DNA of 7,289 bases from DATEMK01 sp035275625 (GTDB taxonomy: Bacteria > Bacteroidota > Bacteroidia > AKYH767-A > OLB10), in contig DATEMK010000632.1 of NCBI GenBank assembly GCA_035275625.1, forward strand, positions 1 through 7,289, written 5' to 3'. Of this stretch, positions 1 through 6,339 are shown in pieces; positions within the stretch are counted from its first letter, which is position 1, and the number at the start of each line of letters is the position of its first letter. The translations under genes and the position numbers were made by a program. The notes beneath the pieces were generated by a model. The model saw only the letters and a list, made by a program, of their open reading frames with translations. It was not told where the DNA came from and did not search any database.

Positions 1-309
1 TCCGTGAAAATATTTTGTAAAAACAGCTTCATATTCAAAAAACTTTTTACATTTGAGGTGTGTGACCTGATAAAAAGATAAAAATCAGTGTAACCGATTC
101 ACACCACGCACCCGTGTAATATCTTTTCGAGGAGCTTTTGAAAATCTCTGAATAGTGGATGGAGTAAGGTTTCTTCAGAAGTAAAAAAATAATTGCCCAT
201 GGTCCTGAAAACGGAAATTGCATCCGCAAAAATACTCTTATGGTCAAAATATACTTGCCCGATTTTGTTTGAAGTCTGTTATTCGTCCTCCCGCTAATTC
301 TCAACTCCG
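1..309. other. Intergenic region without a recognisable gene
   Basis: This stretch lies upstream of the large membrane-protein gene. I see no tRNA, no strong hairpin and no reading frame with protein-like composition. A minus-strand open frame at 47-304 and a 32-codon plus-strand frame starting at ATG 199 both look fortuitous. The region probably carries the promoter and leader of the downstream gene. The only good promoter-like match is the -7-like element at 48-55. No Shine-Dalgarno sequence precedes the ATG at 310, as is usual in Bacteroidota. Confidence 0.5.
48..55 (+). promoter_or_regulatory. Possible Bacteroidota -7 promoter element (TACATTTG)
   Basis: The eight bases TACATTTG match the Bacteroidota -7 consensus TAnnTTTG exactly. 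No TTTG lies 19-21 nt upstream; the nearest, at 14-17, is 30 nt away. If active, it would give the large gene at 310 a leader of roughly 250 nt. The match is isolated and short, so it may be chance in AT-rich DNA. Confidence 0.25.
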
Positions 310-3300
310 ATGAAAAAAATCAGCATTAAAAAAAATCAATACCTGAGCATAATTACTGTTTGCGTGGTAGGAGCCATTGCAGCATTTTATATGCTCGCCT
401 ACATTCCACAAGCTGAAAATGATATTATCACACAGCGCTTCAGAACATTGCACCGGATTGATAAAAATATTCATGAAAAAATTGAAAATTCAAAAGTAAC
501 TCTCGGCAAAATTTTAGAAGGATCAGTGAAAGAAAAGGGAAACACACAAAGATTTATCAACTCTTTGCCTAAGGACGATTTTCTCATCTCTGAAGTTACC
601 TGCTCTGAGAATTCCATTCCCTCAAGCTTAAAAAATAAAGGCAGCAATAAAAAGGATACAACAGTTTTTGATAAATTAAATTCCAATCCAGCAAATAAAA
701 AAAGTGCCGGTAATAATCCTGATTCCACAAGGAATAAAAAGCAATTAAATAGGAATAAGCAAGCCCAAAAAGAAAGTGTTAGTTTATCCGGCTCTGCTGA
801 CGTTACCACTGAAATAAAGGTTCAGGATAACGAAAAAAAGTTTCTGCTCACCAGTACAAAAGGGAAATGCGAGGTTTCAATGACTTATACTTTCGAATCA
901 TTTATCAAACCGCTTCTGCGAAAGAATGTATTCGATGAATATGTTGTGTTGAGCAAAGAGGGAAATACAGTCTATGAAGAATTCCCTGCCGGAATCAGCT
1001 TTACATCTAAGGACTCTTTATTCATTACAAAAAACAAAGTAACCACTTCAACTTTCAGACCTATCACTATAGGAGGTATTGACTATAAAATGTTTTTGCA
1101 GCCTGTCAGATTTGATACAACCAATGAATGGATTGTTGCAGGCTTATTAACTTCTGACCGGTTTAACAGCGAAAAAAGAGAATTGCCAGCATCGTGGGTC
1201 CTCGCATTGATGCTGACAGCCCTTATTGGAATTATTCTGCTTCCCTGGCTGAAGCTTGCTATGATGGGAAACCGTGAAAAAATGAATATTGCAGATGGTA
1301 TTTCTTCTTTTGTTTCAGCTTTGTTATTAATGTCGTTTATATTTCTGGTATTCGTTAAATACAACTATTCTTTCAGGCCCGATCAGACGGATTCCAAACG
1401 CGTACTTGGTAAGCAGATTGAAAACAATATCAAACGGGATATTACTTTAGCTGTTAACCAAATGAAGAAGTTTGATAGTTTATTTTGCGCGGATACTTTA
1501 TATAGACGTGATTTTGTAAAGCTCCCGGTAAAAACGGTAGATAGCATTCAATGGAAAAAGAATATAGCAACGTTTAAAAATTCAGTCAGTCCCCCGCTTG
1601 ATTCAAAGCGTATAGATACTCTTGTAAAGAGTATCAGAAGTTTCACATTATCCTCAGTATTTTGGATTGATTCAACAGGAAAAGATCGTTTCAACTGGAA
1701 CAGCGATGCAATCAATCCGTCCAAGGCAAGTTCATTATTAACCCGCGATTATTACGTTCAGCTAAAAAGAAAAAATACCTTTTCATTTCCAGTGGGTCAG
1801 GTCAGCGATTTTTACATCACTCAAATGATCTCGCCAACTTATAATCAGTTCAGAACCTATATTTCAAGAGAATCAGGATGTAATGGTTTTGTCGAGGTCA
1901 TGTCTTTCGATTTAAGCTCCCTCGCTAACACGGTAATGCCCGATGGTTATTCGTTTGCTGTAATAAACAACCAGGGCGATGTGCGCTACCATGCCGATTC
2001 AACACTTAACCTGAATGAAAATTTTATTGAGGAATGTTCGGAGAAAACAAAACTGATCAGCGCCATCAGTTCAAAAACGGAAGGAAGGTTTGAGTCAAAA
2101 TATTACGGGCAGAATTATAAAATGCTGGTCCGCCCGATAAAAAACCTGCCCTATTTTGTGGTCGTGATGAGCGATATGCGTTTTGATGAAACGCGCGATA
2201 AAGAAGCCTTTGGGTTCACACTATCCATGATGATGGCATTGTTCTTTTTCTTATGCCTGATATATTTTATTATGTATAAAGCATCTGTCCGGAAAGGCAA
2301 ATTGATTGCCATATCTAACGTTACCGAATGGGTGCTTCCGCGTTATGGCATGAGAGGTTGCTATATACTGGCATTTGCTGCAAATATCCTGGTAATTGCA
2401 CTGCTCATTTGCTTTATGCAAAGAGATGCGAGCTTCATGACTTATCTTTTTATTATGCTTTCTGCGTCCGTAATGTCTCCGTTGTTTCTCAATCTTCTTT
2501 ATTGGAACGTGTATTATGCCGAAAGCAAAAAGGCAGATTCTTCTGATGAAAAGCTGGAAAAAATCAGCTTCAATAATGCCCGGCTGCGGAGCTATAAAAT
2601 GACTTCCGTGATCGTGCTGAGTTCATTATTGTTAGTCATTGAAATTTCCGCATTCGTCACGCTTGATAAAACTTTCGAATATTTCGCTTTCCAGCTTTGC
2701 AGCCTCGCTGTTTTTACATCCCTGTTTATCGCATCACCCTACCTTTTCAGAAAATACATAAGTCATCAGGGTAAAATAAACAGCAGGATCAACTATGTCA
2801 GGTTTTACTCCTTAATGGCTGTAAGCAGCTTAATTATTTCCAGCGGATTCCCGGTAATGCTTTTTTATACGCAATCATACGACTTTGAACAAAACCTTAT
2901 TATCAGTTACAAACATTCATTATTTGCCGAAAAGTTAAAATCAAAATTTGATTTAAGCAGGATGGGCAGAGTATTAAAAAGTGAAACAGTTCCTCCCCAC
3001 TGGGCAGGGATTTATGTTGATTCTTCATGGATCAGGAAAATTGAAATTGATTCGAATAAAAAAATTGAATCATTTATCAGGAAATCCGGCAATGATATAA
3101 TATCCGATAATAATATCTTTAACGGCATCAGGGTGAGACTCGAAAAAAATGAACTCGCTGTTTCCTCCGACAATTTTTACAACAGCATAGCCTTAGACAG
3201 CAGCCGCGTCTATTATGCAACTGATCCGGTTTTCGGGAGTAAAGATTTTGTTGTTCCAGCAGATTCTGCAAAAAATGATACACTATTCATCAAAGGCGTT

Positions 3301-4977
3301 ATAGCAGCTGATGATACTTCAAGAAAACCAGCTAATGATACCTCCGCAAAGAAGGATACTATAATTATTAATGGTGTTTTTTCATATAAGGACACATACA
3401 TGAAGATTTTTGTAAAGATCACGTGCAGCATAGATACTGCATCTCAAAAAAATGATACAATAGTCATCAGGAATATTATTCCGGTTAAAGAAACATCCGA
3501 AGAAAATGATACCATAGTAATCGGGCGTTCTATTTCAATTAATGAAATAACTGCAAAAAAAGACTCACTCATTATAGAGGGCATTTTTATACATCCCGTG
3601 GTCACAAAAGGAATTATTTCTGTTTTTAAGTTGAACGGGGCTGACACGGATAAATCCGTCTATATAAAAATAAAATCCGGCACTTTCAATTATGCTTTTC
3701 CCGATATTTCTACTGCACAGGGTTTTATCTATTGGTTATTGCTAACGGTGGTACTGTTTATTTTTTACCAGGTAATTGCCGGGGTGGTATCCAGGCTTTT
3801 TGCATTAAAGATTCCTGACTTTATTAATTTCCGCTCAATGGAAGGAGCTATTATTTCGGAAGCTGAAGCTTATAAATTGCTGTTCATTATAGGACTTCCC
3901 GGTGCCGGAAAAGCAAGGGTATTAAAAAAATATTTAGACCCGCCACAACCCTCCGGATCCGAAGAAAAAACACCTGCTGTTAAATATGTTACGCTTAATA
4001 TGATCAATATTCCCGATTCATCCGGTGATGAGAAAGAAACTACAGCATGGGAAACGACACTGTCCGATGCATTTAAAAGCAACTGCCGCTGTTTTGTAAT
4101 TGATCATTTCGAATACAACCTAATAAATGTAAATGCAAGCAGGGGCAAGCTTAAGCTGTTAATAAAGCTGATGGCTGATCCTGCTAACCGAATCATTATT
4201 TTATCTTCAATCGAGCTGAATGTCTTTCTCCAGGCGCTTATGGAACAGAATTCATTAAACGAAGCGGATGCTAAAATGCTGAAGGAAGACTTTGCCCGGT
4301 GGAACATCCTGTTAGGGCATTTTAAAACGTTATATGTGCCGCTTCAAAAAAATGAATTAAAGACGAAACCCAGGCTTGATTTTGAAATTGAAAAAACGTT
4401 GTACCGTGAATGCCGGTCCAACCATTTTTTGGAAAAAATATATGAAAGCTGGATTACCCATTTCAGGAATAGCCCGGACGGCAAAAAAAATAAAAATGAT
4501 AGAGAGACTGCTGCCGATTTGATATACGAATTACAAAATCTTGCACATCATGCCTACCGGTATTTATGGGATTCATTAAGCCCTGAAGAAAAATTTATTG
4601 TACATGATCTCGCTGAAGAAGGGTTGGTTAATTCCTACGATTCGTACCGGCTTGGGGTGTTAATTAAAAAAGGCGTTATTGTAAGACGCAGCGGCACGTT
4701 AGGTTTATTTAATATCAGCTTTCGCAATTTTGTACTTACCTCTATCAGCAGGCAAGATGAGCAGAATATTATTGAACTGATGAAAGACGAAGGAAGCTGG
4801 AGCAAATTTAAAACTCCTTTGATAGTTGGCATAGTGGCAATCCTGATTTTCCTGTTGAGCTCACAAAAAGAAATATTCAACCAGGTGCTTACTATCCTCG
4901 GAGCATTAGCAGCCGGAATCCCTGTCGTAATTAAATTTCTCACAATGGGCGGTTCAAAATCAGAAGATAAGAAATAA
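310..4977 (+). CDS. Giant membrane sensor-NTPase: Cache-like sensors, STAND/AAA+-like P-loop domain, winged helix, C-terminal membrane hairpin
   Basis: I do not recognise a named family for this intact 1555-residue protein. The start is the first ATG, followed by a Lys-rich stretch and a membrane anchor (12-33). Membrane segments are at about 12-33, 294-316, 331-351, 634-656, 681-702, 710-731, 764-785, 792-812, 833-854, 1139-1164, 1502-1519 and 1523-1544. Basic loops at 657-680 and 813-832 fit a cytoplasmic N-terminus. Extracytoplasmic parts are 34-293 (Lys/Asn/Ser-rich insert at 105-155), 352-633 (double-Cache-like) and 855-1138 (short DT[IL]xI repeats). The cytoplasmic part, 1165-1501, holds a Walker A-like GLPGAGKA (1195-1202), a Walker B-like FVIDHFE (1262-1268), a sensor-1-like strand IIILSS (1295-1300) and a winged-helix-like region at about 1416-1478. 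The Walker A Ser/Thr is Ala1202. I infer a receptor that passes an external signal to an NTPase switch; ligand and output are unknown. It stands alone, convergent with ung. The topology is firm and the STAND assignment moderate. Confidence 0.85.
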   Translation: MKKISIKKNQYLSIITVCVVGAIAAFYMLAYIPQAENDIITQRFRTLHRIDKNIHEKIENSKVTLGKILEGSVKEKGNTQRFINSLPKDDFLISEVTCSENSIPSSLKNKGSNKKDTTVFDKLNSNPANKKSAGNNPDSTRNKKQLNRNKQAQKESVSLSGSADVTTEIKVQDNEKKFLLTSTKGKCEVSMTYTFESFIKPLLRKNVFDEYVVLSKEGNTVYEEFPAGISFTSKDSLFITKNKVTTSTFRPITIGGIDYKMFLQPVRFDTTNEWIVAGLLTSDRFNSEKRELPASWVLALMLTALIGIILLPWLKLAMMGNREKMNIADGISSFVSALLLMSFIFLVFVKYNYSFRPDQTDSKRVLGKQIENNIKRDITLAVNQMKKFDSLFCADTLYRRDFVKLPVKTVDSIQWKKNIATFKNSVSPPLDSKRIDTLVKSIRSFTLSSVFWIDSTGKDRFNWNSDAINPSKASSLLTRDYYVQLKRKNTFSFPVGQVSDFYITQMISPTYNQFRTYISRESGCNGFVEVMSFDLSSLANTVMPDGYSFAVINNQGDVRYHADSTLNLNENFIEECSEKTKLISAISSKTEGRFESKYYGQNYKMLVRPIKNLPYFVVVMSDMRFDETRDKEAFGFTLSMMMALFFFLCLIYFIMYKASVRKGKLIAISNVTEWVLPRYGMRGCYILAFAANILVIALLICFMQRDASFMTYLFIMLSASVMSPLFLNLLYWNVYYAESKKADSSDEKLEKISFNNARLRSYKMTSVIVLSSLLLVIEISAFVTLDKTFEYFAFQLCSLAVFTSLFIASPYLFRKYISHQGKINSRINYVRFYSLMAVSSLIISSGFPVMLFYTQSYDFEQNLIISYKHSLFAEKLKSKFDLSRMGRVLKSETVPPHWAGIYVDSSWIRKIEIDSNKKIESFIRKSGNDIISDNNIFNGIRVRLEKNELAVSSDNFYNSIALDSSRVYYATDPVFGSKDFVVPADSAKNDTLFIKGVIAADDTSRKPANDTSAKKDTIIINGVFSYKDTYMKIFVKITCSIDTASQKNDTIVIRNIIPVKETSEENDTIVIGRSISINEITAKKDSLIIEGIFIHPVVTKGIISVFKLNGADTDKSVYIKIKSGTFNYAFPDISTAQGFIYWLLLTVVLFIFYQVIAGVVSRLFALKIPDFINFRSMEGAIISEAEAYKLLFIIGLPGAGKARVLKKYLDPPQPSGSEEKTPAVKYVTLNMINIPDSSGDEKETTAWETTLSDAFKSNCRCFVIDHFEYNLINVNASRGKLKLLIKLMADPANRIIILSSIELNVFLQALMEQNSLNEADAKMLKEDFARWNILLGHFKTLYVPLQKNELKTKPRLDFEIEKTLYRECRSNHFLEKIYESWITHFRNSPDGKKNKNDRETAADLIYELQNLAHHAYRYLWDSLSPEEKFIVHDLAEEGLVNSYDSYRLGVLIKKGVIVRRSGTLGLFNISFRNFVLTSISRQDEQNIIELMKDEGSWSKFKTPLIVGIVAILIFLLSSQKEIFNQVLTILGALAAGIPVVIKFLTMGGSKSEDKK
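3268..3588 (+). repeat. Degenerate in-frame repeats encoding [KEN][KN]D[TS][IL]xIx[GN] units
   Basis: Within the third extracytoplasmic domain of the large protein, five similar short units recur. Their key Asp residues are D990, D1016, D1049, D1067 and D1085. Examples are KNDTLFIKG, KKDTIIING, KNDTIVIRN, ENDTIVIGR and KKDSLIIEG. A weaker sixth unit (KDTYMKI) has its Asp at 1028. The last two intervals are both 18 residues, while the earlier ones are 26 and 33. DNA similarity is still visible between the copies near 3450 and 3504 (AAAATGATAC followed by AATAGT or CATAGT), which points to relatively recent duplication. Each unit probably forms a beta strand with a polar turn. Confidence 0.7.
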
Positions 4978-5123
4978 GGAAAAATCACGATTCAAAAAAT
5001 ATTCACTAAATCCAATCTAAAATAAAAAAAAAATTATGGTATACGATTTTTTATGCTCCAGCGGAACACTCTTTTCGTCATCTTTAAAAACGCGTCAAAG
5101 CAAATAGATGATTTAATGTAGCT
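4978..5123. other. Convergent intergenic gap
   Basis: This gap separates the ends of the large membrane-protein gene (+) and ung (-). It is very AT-rich, with a run of nine or more A near 5025. I find no strong GC-rich hairpin with a T tract on either strand. The best inverted repeat is a weak 6-bp pair (TCATCT at 5078-5083, AGATGA at 5106-5111) with a 22-nt loop. Transcripts from both sides may end by Rho or overlap. Confidence 0.4.
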
Positions 5124-5804
5124 TCAAATACTCCAATCCACCGGCTCTTTTCCCTGCTGTTTTAATAGTTCATTCGCCTTAGAAAAATGGCGGCAGCCGA
5201 AAAAACCGCTTGATGCTGAATAAGGAGAAGGATGAGGCGCTTTTAAAATGTGATGTTTCGTTTTATCAATTAAAATATCCTTCGCCTGCGCATATTTGCC
5301 CCAAAGCAAAAAAATAATTCCTTCGCGCTGATCTGATAATTTTGCAATCACTGAATCGGTAAAATTTTCCCATCCTTTTCCTGAATGTGAATTAGGCTGG
5401 TTAGCACGGACGGTAAGAGAAGCATTTAACAACAGGACTCCGTTATCCGCCCATTTTTCCAAATTACCATGATCGGGAACCAGAATTCCGAGGTCACTGT
5501 TAAGCTCTTTAAAAATATTTACGAGAGACGGAGGCGGATTAATTCCGGGGCTGACAGAGAAACAAAGGCCATTAGCCTGCCCCCTGCCGTGATACGGATC
5601 CTGCCCGACAATGACAACTTTCACTTTATCAAAAGGTGTATGATTAAAAGCACTGAATATCAGCTGTCCGGGGGGGTAAATAATCTGTCCTTTGCTCTTT
5701 TCTTCGAGGAGAAAGCTCTTCAATTCTGAAAAATAGAGCTTGTGAAATTCTTCAGCCATCATGGATTTCCAGCTTTCTTCAATTTTAGGCTCAACAGAGG
5801 TCAT
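5124..5804 (-). CDS. ung: Uracil-DNA glycosylase, family 1
   Basis: Ung removes uracil from DNA, arising from cytosine deamination or dUTP incorporation, by cleaving the N-glycosidic bond. This is the first step of base-excision repair in the cytoplasm. The 226-residue product has all the family-1 signatures in order: the water-activating GQDPYHG loop (67-73, catalytic Asp69), the Pro-rich loop PPPSL (90-94), the uracil-recognising LLLNASLTV strand (Asn127) and the minor-groove HPSPYSA loop (191-197, catalytic His191). The length is normal for bacterial Ung and the frame is unbroken. The frame stays open to an ATG at 5843, which would add 13 residues. I prefer the ATG at 5804 because the protein then begins like other Ung proteins, shortly before KIEESW, and because a good promoter -7 element lies between the two ATGs. 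The gene appears monocistronic, convergent with the large gene and divergent from the small lipoprotein gene. Confidence 0.97.
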   Translation of the reverse strand: MTSVEPKIEESWKSMMAEEFHKLYFSELKSFLLEEKSKGQIIYPPGQLIFSAFNHTPFDKVKVVIVGQDPYHGRGQANGLCFSVSPGINPPPSLVNIFKELNSDLGILVPDHGNLEKWADNGVLLLNASLTVRANQPNSHSGKGWENFTDSVIAKLSDQREGIIFLLWGKYAQAKDILIDKTKHHILKAPHPSPYSASSGFFGCRHFSKANELLKQQGKEPVDWSI

Positions 5805-5823
5805 ACTTCCGGGTTTTAGCAGG

Positions 5824-5855
5824 CAAAAGTAAAAATTGTTCAATTCCGCAGGAAA
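5824..5855 (-). promoter_or_regulatory. Predicted sigma-ABfr promoter of ung
   Basis: Read on the minus strand, TACTTTTG (5831 to 5824) matches the Bacteroidota -7 consensus TAnnTTTG at every fixed base and is followed by C. A TTTC (5855 to 5852) lies 20 nt upstream and is one base off the TTTG -33 element. Transcription would start around 5816-5820, giving ung a leader of about a dozen bases to the ATG at 5804. That would leave the alternative upstream ATG at 5843 untranscribed. Confidence 0.6.
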
Positions 5856-5860
5856 TCCTG
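5849..5860. repeat. Short inverted repeat CAGGA-AA-TCCTG overlapping the ung -33 region
   Basis: Two perfect 5-base arms, CAGGA and TCCTG, flank a 2-base spacer. The element covers the proposed -33 element of the ung promoter, a position where an operator could act. It is short enough to be chance, and no second copy was noticed in the window. No regulator can be named. Confidence 0.25.
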
Positions 5861-5949
5861 TAACTTTAACTTTAATCCATCGTATGTGTACAACTCTGTT
5901 TATAACAATTTTTAGCTGTTTTTACAGTTATCAAAAAGGATTTCGTTTA

Positions 5950-5980
5950 TTTGCAACTCATTTCTCAAATTTTACATTTA
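5950..5980 (+). promoter_or_regulatory. Predicted sigma-ABfr promoter of the small lipoprotein gene
   Basis: TTTG at 5950-5953 is a perfect -33 element. It is followed after 19 nt by TACATTTA (5973-5980), which differs from the -7 consensus TAnnTTTG only in its last base. Transcription would begin near 5985-5988, leaving a leader of about 10-13 nt before the ATG at 5998. An alternative -7, TTTATTTG at 5946-5953, has no matching -33 and is less likely. Confidence 0.45.
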
Positions 5981-5997
5981 AAAACAAAAAGAATATA

Positions 5998-6123
5998 ATG
6001 AAAAAATTCGCTTCTCTCCTGCTTATCGCTGCTGTTATCGGTTTAATGGGCTCCTGCAAACCGAAAGAGAAATGCCCCGCTTACGGTAAAGCATTTAACA
6101 AATCAAAGCATATACATTCTTAA
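5998..6123 (+). CDS. Small lipoprotein, 41 residues, with CPAYG motif
   Basis: The protein starts with a basic MKK, then a hydrophobic stretch (residues 4-17) ending in LMGSC, which works as a loose lipobox with Cys20 as the lipidated residue. Signal peptidase II cleavage would leave a mature peptide of only 22 residues, CKPKEKCPAYG followed by a Lys/His-rich tail. I recall similar tiny lipoproteins with a CPAY(G) motif in Bacteroidota, but I know of no function. The frame is open from an ATG at 5836. The ATG at 5998 is chosen because it places the signal peptide at the N-terminus and sits just after a promoter-like sequence. The gene is a single unit bounded by that promoter and the terminator at 6151. 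It was probably missed or over-extended by length-based gene callers. Expression is inferred, not shown. Confidence 0.75.
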   Translation: MKKFASLLLIAAVIGLMGSCKPKEKCPAYGKAFNKSKHIHS

Positions 6124-6150
6124 AGGATATCACCCCTCAATAATTGATTC

Positions 6151-6179
6151 ACCGGCTTTCACAAGATGCCGGTTTTTTT
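6151..6179 (+). terminator. Rho-independent terminator of the small lipoprotein gene
   Basis: A 6-bp GC-rich stem, ACCGGC (6151-6156) with GCCGGT (6168-6173), encloses an 11-nt loop. Seven T run from 6173 to 6179. It lies 27 nt after the lipoprotein stop codon, so it closes that transcript and separates it from the next operon. Confidence 0.85.
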
Positions 6180-6287
6180 GTTTGCAACAGATTCCCTTTT
6201 TTGTTCACCGATAATTATATAATTCTTCTTTACCCGGTCCATCATTTTTATTTCACTTTCCCCGTCAAAAAAATATTTAACATTTTT

Positions 6288-6319
6288 CTTGCATCCTCAA
6301 AAAATATGTTGTTACTTTG
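6288..6319 (+). promoter_or_regulatory. Predicted sigma-ABfr promoter of the membrane protein-regulator operon
   Basis: CTTG at 6288-6291 is one base off the -33 TTTG. After 20 nt comes TTACTTTG (6312-6319), one base off the -7 TAnnTTTG and followed by C. Transcription would begin about 6324-6328, leaving 12-16 nt of leader before the ATG at 6340. This also argues against the in-frame TTG at 6289 as the start. Confidence 0.5.
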
Positions 6320-6339
6320 CATTTCAAAGCACTTTTCAA

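Noticed and set aside
199..297. 32-codon plus-strand open frame (MVLKTEIASA...) before the large gene
   Set aside because: It is too short and has neither a signal peptide nor a ribosome-binding signal. There is no sign of a conserved leader peptide.
47..304. Minus-strand 85-residue open frame in the upstream region
   Set aside because: It has no recognisable domain, an irregular composition and no promoter with a proper -33. It looks like a chance open frame in AT-rich DNA.
473..481. A-rich homopolymers in the large gene as programmed frameshift sites
   Set aside because: The main frame is continuous across all of them, and no alternative frame downstream is long or domain-bearing.
479..520. 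Amino-acid-binding signature in the second sensor module, prompted by RDYY at residues 479-482 of the large protein (residue numbers)
   Set aside because: The full dCache amino-acid motif needs an upstream Tyr and a Trp after the Arg, and these are absent. The ligand class cannot be assigned.
471..809. Minus-strand 112-residue frame opposite the large gene
   Set aside because: It is the antisense shadow of the Lys/Asn-rich region of the large protein. Its hydrophobic Leu/Phe-rich content comes from reading AAA/AAT-rich DNA in reverse.
3213..3647. Two minus-strand frames containing repeated MIVSFF-like segments
   Set aside because: These are antisense images of the DTIxI repeats in the large protein and carry no independent coding signal.
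5077..5112. Weak hairpin between the convergent genes as a shared terminator
   Set aside because: It has only a 6-bp AT-rich stem with a 22-nt loop, and no clean T tract follows on either strand.
5836..5997. N-terminal extension of the small lipoprotein to the ATG at 5836
   Set aside because: It would bury the signal peptide 54 residues into the protein and cross the divergent promoter region.
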